From: Rhynchonema sp. JSB1_4
Lineage: Eukaryota; Nematoda; Chromadorea; Monhysterida; Xyalidae
Reading direction: 5' to 3'
NCBI GenBank assembly: GCA_030248065.1
Contig: JASAMV010006819.1
Location: 1-64,000, forward strand
DNA length: 64,000 nt
The translations under genes and the position numbers were made by a program. The notes below the pieces were generated by a model. The model did no database searches. It saw only the letters and a list, made by a program, of their open reading frames with translations, and was not told the DNA's origin. Shown here one piece after another: positions 34,472 through 46,067 of the stretch. Position 1 is the stretch's first letter, and the number at the start of each line of letters is the position of its first letter.

Positions 34472-34733
34472 TGTGAACTCTGAACCGCCACACCAAACGT
34501 ATGCTCCCGGAAGGACTCGAACCTCCGACCTCCCAGCCACCAGGCCTGGATAGCCAGTTGCTCTACCAACTGAGCTACGGGAACGCGGTCTGGCTGCGGT
34601 TCAGAATCACTCATAAACCCAACGCACGCACGCTCAATACACAGTGCACCGCAGCACACACACATAATACCGGTCCGTTCGTTATACGCCTCGACGCGTA
34701 TGGGTGTGTGTCTTATTCGCCAGACCACAAAAC
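34472..34733 (-). repeat. tRNA-derived SINE-like element (copy 3), boundaries set by an empty site
   Basis: The intact hAT copy near 55030-55045 reads CCTGAAACGTCGTTTGC; here the same sequence is split after CCTGAAAC by 262 bases ending CACAAAAC before GTCGTTTGC. The insert therefore has a 4-bp AAAC duplication. Minus-strand 34584-34502 carries the tRNA-like A and B boxes at the 3' end of the element, with about 150 bases of non-tRNA body on its 5' side. Confidence 0.85.
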
Positions 34734-34842
34734 GTCGTTTGCAACACTTTTTCTAAAAAAAATATTTTGTCAAAAAAAATCAAAAAAAATTTTTTTTAAA
34801 AAAGCTCGTTAATAAAAAATTTTTTTCAACCCTGGTCTAGAT

Positions 34843-35580
34843 GCCACAAAACAACGATTATGGCACCCAATACACCCATGGTAGGGCGGTCAGGTGATGC
34901 CAACAGTAGCAATTTTTATGCAAAAATAGCACTTTTAGAGCAAAAAATAGAGAAATATTCAAATTTTGAAATAATAAATTTTTTTTAACTTTTGAAACGA
35001 ATTGTTTTTAGAATAATTTTTTTTAAATAAAAAAAATGTTTTCTTTTGAAAACCACTGATCACGTGTATACCACAGAAGAAAATTCACATTTGCACTCCA
35101 CCTTAAAAACGCGTCATCAATCTGCCTCACGTTGTTCGTGCACCCCATCAGGCACACCCTGTCGGTTTCACTTGAATCGAACTGAAATCATGTACAGTAT
35201 TGTGCTTTCCATATGCTGCGTACGTTGCTCCACTATTCCGAAGTTCAAGTTAATCGCTTTTAAATAAGGTGCTCTGATGCCTATTGCGATCCGCTACTGA
35301 ATCCGACTCGCATAAGTAACATAAAGTTACGTCAGCTACTCTCATCTGCTCGTCTCTGGCACGGCTGGACGCACATAACCACTTATTTGGTTGTGCTCTT
35401 ATTTTTCCGGTCCCAGACGATGTGTTTAGCGTTAAAGCGGGCAATCGGATATCGCAAAATCCTCTCAAAATCCGGCCGTTCACAATAAAATGTCACTGTA
35501 TATAATCAGTGATCACAAAAACAACGTTCAAACAAGATAAAACACGTTAAAATTGTCACAATTAATCTTTAAAATTTTGT
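34843..35580. other. Right flank of the older repeat and unassigned sequence
   Basis: 34843-35040 (TGCCACAAAACAACGATTAT onward) is the inverted match of 42170-42315. Beyond it, 35046-35580 holds short frames only; I see no supported gene. Confidence 0.45.
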
Positions 35581-35816
35581 TTTCAGGAACAAACGCGAGC
35601 TTGTGCCTACTTGCGCTCACCCTTTTGATCAGGCAACAGCAGAACATTTAGTGGGGAATCCAACCAGCTTAACTGCCAACGCCCACGTGCGAAATGTTTC
35701 ACAACGTGTGATTTGTCAGCGCACTGTTTCTTGTCACGATGTCTGCTGTGTTTGGTAGCGTTTGCCTGATCAAAAGGGCGAGCGTAAGTCGGCACAAGCT
35801 CGCGTTTGTTCCTGAA
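35581..35816. mobile_element. Palindromic MITE with a motif-bearing centre
   Basis: TTCAGGAACAAACGCGAGCT mirrors AGCTCGCGTTTGTTCCTGAA, with CCTTTTGATCAGGCAA continuing the arms. ATGTTTCA lies at 35694-35701, exactly at the midpoint. Confidence 0.85.
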
Positions 35817-35985
35817 GGCAATTTTTCAAACATTAATTCTGACAGTTTTACCGTGGTTTATCTCGTTTGATCGATGTTTTTGTGATCATTTAACATACAT
35901 ATATAGTCAAATTTCATAGTAAAAAAAGCAAGCATGAGATATCCGGTTTCGCGCTTTAAAGAGGGCTGTTGAAATGCGATGTTCT

Positions 35986-38005
35986 TAAAGGGTCTCCGCC
36001 ATGTATGCGACCAAAACCAATCTCATTGAAACTTGGCACGGTAATTGGGCTTGGTCCAAAACACTCACGGCCAGAAAAATTTTTTTATCCAGCTCCCTGT
36101 CTGAGCCCGGAGGCTGAAAGGTAAAAAAATTTGGCCCTACATCCGCATCTTGAAATTAAAATACCGATCTGTTTCGCATGTTCATTGTGTGCCGTTTGGT
36201 CACAAATGTTTCATAAACGCTTTGGCGCCAATTTAGGACCATATACATTTTTTGGTACTACCACAGCTTGCGCTATTTTGCCAAAACCACGTACATTTTA
36301 GAAAAAAATTTTTCCGTTGTATTTTCGGCCGCATAGAATGCGCGCAGAGCTTTACCATAAAGCAGGTAAAAAAGCCCATTTATCACGCTATTCAAGCGAT
36401 CTATAACCGATTTCCCATCGCTGGATAAGTTTCGACAAAAGCTCGCTCAACTGTTGTGAGCCTCAACTTTTTGGCCCTATTCTGGGGACCCCAAGCACAC
36501 TTCTATGTCATAATTTCCTATTTTAATAACATTGTACCGAGGTGATATATGGCACGCCGGATAGTAAAAATATAATTGTTGTTAATTAAGTGCAAATCTT
36601 TGTTGGTTTATCTGATTCCTTGGAGGAATGAGCAATACATGAATTTTACACGAAGTTCAAAGTTTTAGCAAATTTCCGCTTCCGTCATATTTTTAGCCTA
36701 CCTACAGTTGTGACTGAATTGTGGCATATACTTTCAATTGAAGCCCCTATGTTATTGTTGTTTATCAATCAAAATCCATAATTTCAGCTCTAACGTATCT
36801 TGAGAAAAATAATGTTCATTGAGGTCTATGCGTTGGACTTGGAACTACAACCGGGCTTATAACCGGACCAGCGTCTGCGGTGCCTTCATTTGAACGATTT
36901 CTGCCCAAGATACATTTAAGCTAGAATTTTGGATTTTGATCGATAAACAACAATAACGTTCAGGGTTCATCGGACAGTAAATACCACAATTCCGCCACAG
37001 CTCTAGGCAGGCTAAAAATGTGATGGAAGCGAAAATTTACTAAAATTATGAATTTTGCGCAAAATCCATTTGTTGCTCGTACCTCCAAGGATGCAGATGA
37101 ACCAATTAGATATGCACATGATTAATAGCAATTACATTTTTACTATCAAGCGTGCCATATATTGGTCGCACAATGACTATATAAGAATTCATCAAAACCA
37201 ATCCTGATTTTCACGTTCAGTCACTCTTAACTACTGTGCTATTTGTGATTCTCACAAAACATTTTCAGCTGAAAATAATCTAGCAGATCAACCACGTTGC
37301 CGCAGGTCTGAAACATTCTCTTTACTACGTGTTTTGTGTGTGATCGAGCAACGCAACGTCATTGCCCCGTCACTAGCCTGCTTTGCGATTCAGGAAAAAA
37401 ATTTGACCAATTCTTATAAAGTCATTGTGCGACCAATATCACCTCGGTACATTGTCATTAAAATAGAAAAATATGACATAGAAGTGTGGCTGGGGTCCCC
37501 AGAAAAAAGCAAAAAAAACTGAGGCTCACCACAGTTGAGCGAGCTTTTGTCGAAACTTACCAGCGATGGGAAATCGGTCTTGGATCGCTTGAACAGCGTG
37601 ATAAATGGGCTTTTTTACCTGCTTTATGGTAAAGCTCTGCGCGCATTCTATGCGGCCGAAAATACAACGGAAAAAATTTTTTCTAAAATGTACGTGGTTT
37701 TGGCAAAATAGCGCGAGCTGCGGTAGTACCAAAAAATGAATATGGTCCTAAATTGGCGCCAAGGTGTTTATATGAAACATTTGAGACCAAACGGCACACA
37801 AAGAACATGCTAAACCAGACCGGTATTTTAATTTCAACGTGCGGTGGTTGGGACAAAATTTTCACCTTTCAGTCCTCTGGGCTCAAACAGGGAGCTGATA
37901 TGGGAAAAAAATTTCTTGGCCGTGAGTGGTTTGGACCAAGCCCAGTTACCGTGCCAAGTTTCAATGAGATTGCTTTTGGTCGCATAATGGCGGAGACCCT
38001 TTTTA
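35986..38005. mobile_element. 2-kb foldback element with TTAA-type flanks
   Basis: AGGGTCTCCGCCAT near the left end mirrors ATGGCGGAGACCC at the right, with TTAA immediately outside. The arms stay complementary through CATTCTATGCGGCCGAAAAT and CTACATTTTTAGCC-type blocks to a centre near 36830. The right arm carries a TA-flanked MITE at 37162-37436. The element sits in intron 4 of the AAA ATPase gene, ending only a few bases from the exon 4 donor. Confidence 0.85.
37162..37436. mobile_element. TA-flanked palindromic MITE, copy 2
   Basis: The ends TTGGTCGCACAATGAC and GTCATTGTGCGACCAA have TA outside each. The other arm of the host foldback (36535-36555) reads GGTGATATATGGCACG without the insert, confirming the TA duplication. 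TGAAACAT lies at 37309-37316, near the centre. Confidence 0.9.
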
Positions 38006-38012
38006 AACTGAC

Positions 38013-40330
38013 CCCATCCCACTGCGCAAGCAACGTCGCTTTTGACCCAGCATCGGCCGTTGTCTCATTCTGTTGGTTACGGGACGACATTAGCACATCT
38101 ACTTCGTCTGCAATAAAACTTGATGGCTAAAACTACAATACTAAACTTGCATGAAAGTTCGGTAAATAATTGGGCTCCCTTACAAGTTTCACATTTGTTT
38201 TGTTGTCACAATGAGCTTCATTAAATGAAGTTTTGGGCCCAACTACTGAGACAGGCAAAATCGGCCATGTAGCGTCTATACCTGGGTGTTTCTGCTAAAT
38301 TCTGTGTTGTTCCTTCTTCACCGCAACACACTTTTATGTCAGTTTCTTGTGTAGTCAAGCATCTTGGCGGAAAGTACAGTGTCATCCTCAAACCTAATAA
38401 TCGATGTTCGCGGAAAGAAATGGTTCCCATTCGTTGAGCATTAAGTCCCGATGTCCCCCTGGATGTCGATGTCCCCCTGACATGAAATCACCCTCATATG
38501 GATAGATCACCTTCACATAGATCGGCCATCACGAATCACCATCGGCAGCATCCGGGTGACAAGAAAGTATTTATCCACTTCTGGTCTCCCCCGATGCCGC
38601 CGACCTCGCACACTTTCCCATTAAGGGGACATCGAACCTGAAACGTTATTGAACAGCAACAATAAGACACACTCACCAATGAATATCAAACACGGTTGTA
38701 ACAGTCGAGCAATATCGAACAGCACGGCACACAGGTGATCGGACTCTCCTCGGTACTTGTTTTTGAGCGCCCCTTGCTTGGCGTAAATAACCTCCCACCG
38801 ATCATTTTCCTCCACTTTTTGGCTGTGCTCGAACAATTCACGTGTGACCGCTTTCGCCTGTGTTTTCAATTGTGCCCACATTTTATAAAGGCAACTTCTT
38901 GTTAATTGCCATTATGAGCGCTTTATAATTATATTGCGTTTGCGCTTTCGGGATAGAACTTCATTCTTTCTTGGCTGGAATAACTAGAGCAACGGGACGT
39001 TTATATTGCGTTCACGCCCCGTTGCTCGAGTTATTCCAGCCAAGAAAGAATGAAAACATCGTGCGCTTAAAACGTTTTCCATAACTTAATGATGTTTACC
39101 ATTATCGCACGTCAGTGTAAATTTTACCGAATGGTTCTAGACGCACTAGCGTTACCACTAACCAAGCTGGTCTTTCCGTTTCCCGGCGGACCATACAGCA
39201 ACACACCACTGGGGACACGACCGAAAGCTGGTGGATTCCAGGCCGGCCAAATGATCTTCTCTTCCAGTTCCATCTTTGCCTCATCGCAGCCGATGATTTC
39301 GTCGAATTTTGTCTCAGGCAGCTTTTTCACAATGAGTGTTTCGATCAGCTTTGCCAGCTCCGAATACGGACCCGAATAGCGACAAGTCTGCAAACAGCAA
39401 GTCCGCATGTTTGTTTCTGATCGGTGCAGTGTGTGCGTTGTGCTGTAGCTCCAACGTGCGAACGTGTGATTATTATACTGTATTTCGTGCAGTTGGCTCA
39501 CAACTTTCAGACCGCGTCGAAATTAATGTTATATCTAGAAATATAGTATCACTGCATATCCATGTGGAAGTACCTTTGATTTTTAAAACACGCATGTGGG
39601 GAAGTACCGGTTTGCTTGCATGATATAAAGGGTAGTTAGGCCTCAAATGCCAACATGGTGGAACGTTACGTCAGATTCATGAAAAGATCGCTTGGGGCGC
39701 CTCATCCCCAAGAGGAACTACGTCAAAAATGTTTCGCAGGTTCAAAAAGCAACAATTTCCCTGCACCAGAAGCTGATGGCATTGGTCGCACAATGACCAT
39801 ATAAAAATTCATGAAATCAATCCTGATTTTCACGTTCAGTCACTCTTAACCACTGTGCTATTTGTGATTCTCACGAAACATTTTCAGCTGAAAATATTCT
39901 AGCAGAGCACCCACGTTGCTGCGGGCCTGAAACATTGCATTAGCTGCATGCTTTGTGTGCGATCGCGCAACGCATCGTCATTGCCCCGTCACTTTCCTGT
40001 TTTACGATTCAGGAAAAAAATTTGACCAATTCTTATAATGTCACTGTGCGACCAATATAATGCGCGTACTGCAAATGCACCGACCTTGTGTCTGCCCTGA
40101 ATCACCACTCCGTTATTGTCCTTGGGTTCGTTTCGATTACCTTTTTGCCAGTACGACAAGGCGTGTTGAACGACAAATGCAATGATGAAGCCGGGTACTA
40201 GCACACGAATCAGCACGACGGCCGAAACGGTCAGGATTTGAAACACGAATGCCACACACGCAAGCACCAGCCAGATTTGCATCGCCAACCAAGCGTACGG
40301 ACGGAGACGGTCAACGAATGACGGCATCAT
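38013..40330 (-). CDS. AAA ATPase of the spastin/Vps4/ATAD1-like group with N-terminal membrane hairpin (5' part)
   Basis: Four exons chain in phase on the minus strand: 40330-40085, 39387-39163, 38857-38677 and 38107-38013 (249 codons). Residues 13-58 hold two adjacent hydrophobic segments (IWLVLACVAFVF and VLIRVLVPGFIIAFV). The AAA core follows: Walker A GPPGNGKT (148-155), pore-region KNKYRGESD and Walker B LIFIDE (214-219), then VDVLMSSRN. The spacing and GNGK resemble spastin and katanin. These ATPases remodel microtubules, ESCRT filaments or membrane proteins; a membrane anchor on the AAA core without an MIT domain recalls ATAD1/Msp1. The arginine-finger and C-terminal exons were not found below 38013, where a 2-kb foldback element lies in the intron. 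Insertion between helix alpha-1 and the pore loop (FEHSQKVEENDR) lengthens the domain. Confidence 0.84.
38960..39054. mobile_element. 95-bp hairpin in AAA ATPase intron 2
   Basis: TTCATTCTTTCTTGGCTGGA mirrors TCCAGCCAAGAAAGAATGAA; the arms continue through ATAACTAGAGCAACGGG to a loop of about 20 bases. It is probably a very small MITE. Confidence 0.8.
39782..40055. mobile_element. TA-flanked palindromic MITE, copy 3, in AAA ATPase intron 1
   Basis: TTGGTCGCACAATGAC and GTCACTGTGCGACCAA ends; TA on the right and CA (mutated) on the left. TGAAACAT is at 39928-39935. The right end is 29 bases from the exon 1 donor. Confidence 0.85.
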
Positions 40331-41184
40331 TGGGGAAGGAATTTTTCGGTTCTCTTACTTTTGCTTTATTGTATTTTTTCTGAAACAGCGCACAAACTAT
40401 CGAGTTCGAAAAAAACCTTGCTGATTCAAGACTGTACACAGGGACCTGTTGCTGCAGATGGCGAAACAAATATTTCGCTTTGGCAAGCTAAGGTTTGGTT
40501 CTCGTGCCATAGTTTATCAGCAGTAAATGGACACAGTACAACGAAGCAAGAAAAATTTCGTAATGCATTGCACTACCAATGCCGCGAGCACCAAGCACGG
40601 GAATCGGGGAGGGCGCGATAGTGCACTTCCACAATATGGTTCAGCGGAGTTGTTGCCAAAGTGAAAAAAATGATGTGCCATATTTCCCACTGTGTAGCAG
40701 TTGGATAGCTATAGTTTCACACATATACAGCGTGTCTAAAAAATACCGTGTCACTCGCTACTTTTCAGATCAAACATAATGTCGCACAGGTTGGATTTTA
40801 ATGACATAAGGCTGAACTCTGACAAACGCGAAAAGCGAAAAGTTAACTTTTCGCATTGGCCCTCTGACAAAAGCGAACGGTTTTGCGAAATTTCGCTTTT
40901 TGCTTGGTTATGGTACGAAAAATTCCAGCATCAGGGAAAAAACGAAGGAACATGGCTAAACTTCCGATATAAAAGCGTCTATACATACCAGAGGTTGGCA
41001 CATAAAAAATCTACCACAAACTTTTGTGCAAAGCTCCCGGTAAAGCCGGAGTTATATAAAACACTTGCCCATTTTTGGGGTTCGTGGACAAATGTACACA
41101 AATCTTTTTTTGAATTCTGTTTTGTGATAGCGTTGGACCACAAGTTTCGAACAGCGTAAAAGTTCTTTATTTGATGCAGGCAGG
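40331..41184. other. Gene-free stretch upstream of the AAA ATPase gene
   Basis: CTCTGACAAAAGCGAA and GCGAAAAGCGAAAAG near 40815-40905 resemble the GCAAAAA element at 61317-61735. From 41050 to 41160 the sequence matches one half of the palindrome at 50986-51232. I see no gene. Confidence 0.4.
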
Positions 41185-42760
41185 GTTGGATTTAAAAAAA
41201 GTAAATATTTTTTTTAAAAAAAAGTTGGCCACTTGTTTATTTAAAATTTTAAAAAGTACAGTTCCGGGTGAAAGTCAAAGTCGCGTGCACGCGACTTCCT
41301 AGTGCTAAAACATATAGGCAGCGCACGCCAGCGCACGCGCGTGCACGCGAAGTTACTTCGACTTTGCCTATACTTTGCACTGTTTCGCACGCGCGTGCAC
41401 GCGACTTCAACTTTCAGCCTAGAATTGCACCCGGTACTGTAAGTCCACTTTTTTATTATTTTTTCACTCTTTTTCGTTATTTTCTGACTTTTTTAAGGTA
41501 AAACGGCATGTTTTCATGTGTTTTATTACTCATGATTCACAAAAAATTGCCTGCGGCGCTTATATTTCAGTTTGAAATGATGTTGTGATGGACTCATACA
41601 GTTCCCAGACATCCCAACAACCGCTGCATGTATAATATAGGACACCCCATACCATATACTGTACAGTTATTGAGCGTGTCGTAAGCTATCGACAGACTGC
41701 ACGTTGCTCGCCTGTTTGCAGTGGTCGTGGATTAGTCATTTGCTGTTTTTGTGACACAAAATGAGCACGATGTAAGTCTTTATCTCTCTTCAAATTTATC
41801 CCCAAATTCACAAACTGAAGGTTGGTCTTCCCTTCGTCTAGTTGTGGCACGATCAATTGAAACTGTATTTTACCACAATTGGTCTTCTTTCCCGTGCCTA
41901 TGGTTTCGTTCGACATTTTTCGCGCAACAGAAACATCGCGTCCACTGACATGGAGCATCGCACAAAAGCTTTGTTGCAAAGACTCTTGTGTGCCAAACTT
42001 TTGTATGAACGTTTTATATGAGATAAGTTTAGCCATGTTCCACTCTTTTGCCGTGTGGATATTGACGCAGTCTATACGTGTTGTGTACAGTGGTTTTTAA
42101 AAAAAAAATTTTTTTTTATTAAAAAAAAATTTTTTTTTTAAAAAAAAATCGTTCCAAAAGTTAAAAAAAATTTTTTTTTATTATTTCAAAATTCGAAAAT
42201 TTCTCTATTTTTTTGCTCTAAAAGTGCTATTTTTTGCATAAAAATTGCTACTGTTAACATCACCCGACCCTACCATGGGTGTATTGGGTGCCATAATCGT
42301 TGTTTTGTGGCATCTGGACATAGTGCACACACTCACATGGCCTCTCATATGATTACAAATGTACATGTGACTGGGTGGGCATGCATTTATCCATGCAACA
42401 GACCCGAAAGCAGTGATTCGGTGTGATATTCACTATATATTTACACTGTTTGTCACATATTTGCATTGGTCGTGTACCAAGAGGCATTAGGTTCACCAAA
42501 ATTTACCGTCTTGAGTGTCACAAAGCCACACCAAGGCACCCACACCACGTGGGGAAGTGTACGGGTGTGTACCTGACTACTGTTGGTACTCATTGACCAT
42601 TGTTTAGTATTGTTTTCGTGTCGTGAGTGCTTTATATGCACTTACCACACGTTATGGAAGAACAATGCCACTATTTTTTGCTTTAGCGCTCATTTTTTTT
42701 CGTTTCTGGCAGTTTTTGGCTGGAATAAAAATTTTTTTTAAATTAAAAAAAATTTTTTTT
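41185..42760 (-). repeat. Inverted, diverged copy of the 32.0-35.0 kb repeat
   Basis: Homology on the opposite strand covers AGTGCATATAAAGCAC, ACACCCGTAC, GGTACACGACCAATGCAAAT, the TATGTCCAGATGCCAC region and the poly-A/T ends. It lacks the 32274 MITE and the 32820 hAT insertion, so it is the empty-site reference for both. A 116-codon minus-strand frame at 41686-42036 shares LQFVNLGINLKRDKDL with 33492-33716. Confidence 0.78.
41259..41439. mobile_element. GC-rich palindromic MITE with TA duplication
   Basis: CAGTTCCGGGTG and CACCCGGTACTG ends with TA on each side; the matching host sequence near 34024-34036 (inverted) reads AAAGTAAGTCCAC without the insert. The interior repeats GCGTGCACGCG several times. 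Confidence 0.82.
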
Positions 42761-44215
42761 AAAAAATGGGGTTTGAATAAAAAAATTTTTTATTAACCAC
42801 TGGTTGTGTATACCCCATGTGCAACGCTGTTGGTTGGTCACCGCCAACGCAGGAGTTGCACTGCGCGTGCGCTGGTATATAGGGTGTGGAACTACGATGC
42901 TTTATCGCTCGGTGATACAAGGCTTGGTGTAATACATTCATGGTGCGCAAAACTACAGGCTCTGTGCGGTATTGCTTGTTTTGTTGCATTTGTTTGAGCA
43001 CGGTACAAATACACACACGAGTTGTTGTCATTGCGAAATATTTCACGTTTCGTTACACTGTTGTCAAATTCAAATTTTATCTGCACGCTTTCGCAAAGAC
43101 CTTTACACAAGATCCGGAGAAACCCTAAAAAAATGAACATGAGTATCAATAAACAAAAATGTGAACAAGAACGAACAAACGACAAAGAAAACATACCGGC
43201 GAGATTCAACCAACCAAACTAATGAAGAGAACAAACGTAAAGTCGGCAACGGATGACGGAATATTGATGATTATCTGAAAAGCAGCAACCCAATGACTGA
43301 GGGGATCAGTCAACGACGGCTGAAAATTTTGAAGAAATGTGGCGAGAAACTAGGTCTCGACCACGTACGTGAGTTTAGTTTAGTTTTGAAGGCCGCAGTT
43401 GAGGCAGCAGAGACCACACTCTCTGGGAGCCCGATTATTGTCCCAGATTATTTGAATCGGTGTTTCGATTTCTTGTTGGGCTCAATTTCGGCCAGTGCTC
43501 AATATGAACCAGCATCAATTTTGCGTGTAAGCCACCAACAATTTCTACACCGTCGAAATTGGTGCTCTCGCAAATCACGGGAGATGCAAAATTTCTTTGC
43601 GCCAAATTTGTCTCGTGTTGCGTGTGAGAACGAAGTATTAGTTGGGCACTTAGAATACATGTACGTATATTTCCTGCATGCGTACACGACAACACGAGCA
43701 CATTTGCTCCGAAAGTGCACACCTGTTTTGTCTTTGGTTGGATTGGAATCGGGAATGAAATTTTGTTCCATGATTTATTCATAAACTTCTGACCGTTGCA
43801 TGACATTGAAAAGGCCAAGTAATGCTAGGTGTCCACAATATGCAGCAACTTTTGCACCCCCAACCCTTTTTAACCTTTGCACTTTTCCCTAACTTGTCTA
43901 GGGTTCAGAAAATTTCACGTAGTAGATGCGTAACAAAGCCCCTACGAGATGAGTTTTTGAACTTGAGGAGCACCAAAGTTGACCATTTTTTGTCTGATAA
44001 TACCTGCGCAAAAAACTCAATCGCAACCGCTTGCACCGTTTGTAGAAAATTGAAGCATCACTGTTATACAGCCTTATTAGTAAACTTTTGATATCTGGCA
44101 GTTTGTATAGTAAATGCCCGATCCTTTGGCTGGTTAAGGGAAAATTTTGATTTCAAAATTCTTAACAATACTTCAGGTTACAGCAGCAGATTTTGTCATC
44201 ATTCCATAGAACGAC
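42761..44215. other. Unassigned interval with one candidate exon
   Basis: A frame beginning at an ATG at 43293 (RLKILKKCGEKLGLDH, then LKAAVEAAETTLSGSPIIVP and DYLNRCFDFLLGSI) runs to a possible GTGTAA donor at about 43529. Its residue composition looks coding, but I recognise no family and could not join it to the gene at 44216. Nothing else here is supported. Confidence 0.3.
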
Positions 44216-45418
44216 ATGTCGTGGGATCACGTTTCGGCCTTCGTGCAACTCATCGGTGTGCTGACGTTGATGTATTTGTTGGTGAAAAAGTGGTCGACGG
44301 GCAGCTTCTTTGGCGGCGGGGGACTGTTGGTGAGCATGTAGCTTTCGCATTCGCTAGCAGGGTACGGCATATTGTTCAGGGCAGGTTTTGAAAGACAGCA
44401 CCTATTACTACCGGTGCGTTCTATGTTTAACCCTCGCGGCTCTGTTCGAAGAAACGTGGCAAATCGAATAGGATCAACACTGTATATGGTGCCTTGTGAG
44501 CACGCACATTGCGTAAAGAGAGACCATACCGTATTGACCATGCGCAAGTCGCTCTTGCGCTTATGCATGCCAGGCAACCCAGTCATAGAATCGGGTCTAC
44601 ATTGGGAACTCCGTTTCCCTATTGAAAGTTTTAAGAAGCAATGGATTCCAAAATATCAGCCGTCAAACGAAAAAATGATTCATGAACTTCTAATGCGTTT
44701 GGAAAATCGGTTCCTGTTGCATTTTCACTTTTGATCTTGAAACTCCCTTATCGAAGCGATCTTGAACCATTTCTTCCGAGGTCGAGATATCGAACCATAT
44801 TGGTGCTACGAAATTGAGAGTGATGTCTAGAGTATGCCTTTGATGCCTTGTTCAAACGCACCATCAGCGCTCGTGTATCTTGTTACAGGACTACATTCCG
44901 CAAGCCATCGCCGTTTTAGGCGCACTGATTGCGGCATGGGACTGGATCGGTCCGACGCTGGCTCGGATGGCTGAGCTGGGGATGTCGCTTGTCATCACGG
45001 TTGTCACCTCGGTAGCTGCAGCCTTGGTGACGTGTGCCGCAGCCGTTGTCACTCTAATCGCGACCGTGCTAGCTGAGAGCGCAATGGTTTGGGACAGAAT
45101 TTCGTTTGATTTTGACATCATTTGTTTGATGATCGATCGATAGAAAGCAATATCAGATCTGCTGGCGGGGCTTTCTGGAGGCAACTTTGCCTGAGGCGTT
45201 CGCACTGACGAGCCCTGACGCCTCGGCCAGTCTGCGAAAGCAGGGCGAAACAGACCAACATTACTGCACTTCAGTGCATTTGTCTTGTCTTGCAGATGCT
45301 GCTTGGCGTCGGTGTGATTGTGCTAACTGCCATCGGTGTGTACTGGCTGTACCGGCGGCTGACTGAGACAGAGAACGAACGGGTGCATGAAACAGAACGT
45401 CAGATTGAGTGCGAGTGA
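44216..45418 (+). CDS. Small multi-pass membrane protein, unknown family
   Basis: Exon 1 (44216-44329) starts MSWDHVSAFVQLIGVL and ends at a GTGAGC donor in phase 0. Exon 2 starts at 44890 (DYIPQAIAVLGALIAAW) and exon 3 is 45296-45418 (MLLGVGVIVLTAIGVYWLY, then RRLTETENERVHETERQIEC, ending in Glu and a stop). The exon 2 donor is ambiguous; TCG|GTAGCT near 45011 keeps phase 0 and gives about 120 residues with three or four membrane spans. Without that splice, exon 2 stops at 45143. The charged C-terminal tail suggests a cytosolic end. I recognise no family, so no function is proposed. Confidence 0.5.
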
Positions 45419-46067
45419 TACATATAGTCCGTCCACCAGCTCATGGCACTTTGTGTTGTTGCTGGCCGACTTGTTCCCTTCCTCCACGTTCTAATGAAAG
45501 AGAAATATTCAAAAAATATTATAGGGTGTCTTCATGAAATCGACGTGTTTTATAGATTTTATTTATTTATTTCATTTGTCGAATTCATCGTTTTCGACAC
45601 ATTTTATCATTTTTTAGTTTTTTTGCAAAACGCCACACTCAATTTCTCCAAAACAGGAAGGACCAAACCACCACACAACCAACACACCCCCCCTTTTTGA
45701 GGTGTTGGTTAGCATATGGTAGACAACCAGCGTCGCATCGACTTAGCGGAGAATGCCAACTGAATCCCTCGGGGACTTATTTTCATTTTGTTTCATTTTT
45801 GAGATTTTGAAAAAGAATTATTTTCCATATTTCCATATCCCATGGGATTTATTCCGAAACTTCCGAATAAAACCCCCGCTGGAGAATTATTCGGAATTTT
45901 TCTGCGAAAGAGACAAATGATAAACGAAACCACCTTCGGGGGAGAAAAAATGATTTTCTCTGCCACGATGAGTTATTCACCAAAGTCTTGAGTAAGTGTT
46001 TCACGCTGTACAACTTTGTGTTCATAACACTATAAAAACGAACTTTTTATACAGTGTAACGACGATG
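45419..46067. other. Gene-free, A/T-rich
   Basis: 45850-45900 repeats the TATTCGGAA/GGAGAATTATTCGGAA family seen near 21040 and 46385. No coding frame is supported. Confidence 0.45.

Larger units (their letters stand above)
32820..34834 (+). mobile_element. hAT-type element of the CAGGGTTG family with nested insertions
   Basis: CAGGGTTG and CAACCCTG ends are flanked by GTCTATAT (32812-32819) and GTCTAGAT (34835-34842). The related repeat near 42305 has an unoccupied GTCCAGAT at the same point. Compared with the intact copy at 54494-55145, this one is interrupted at about 33056-34150 by foreign sequence and at 34472-34733 by a tRNA-derived SINE. Confidence 0.82.

Noticed and set aside
25576..34584. 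Three apparent tRNA genes with good A and B boxes
   Set aside because: The anticodon regions are the wrong length and do not form a normal arm, and the copies lie in a dispersed repeat with shared flanks, so they are SINE-like.
40779..41159. 127-codon plus-strand frame
   Set aside because: It runs through MITE-like GCGAAAAG sequence and half of a palindromic element, so it is an accident of repeat sequence.
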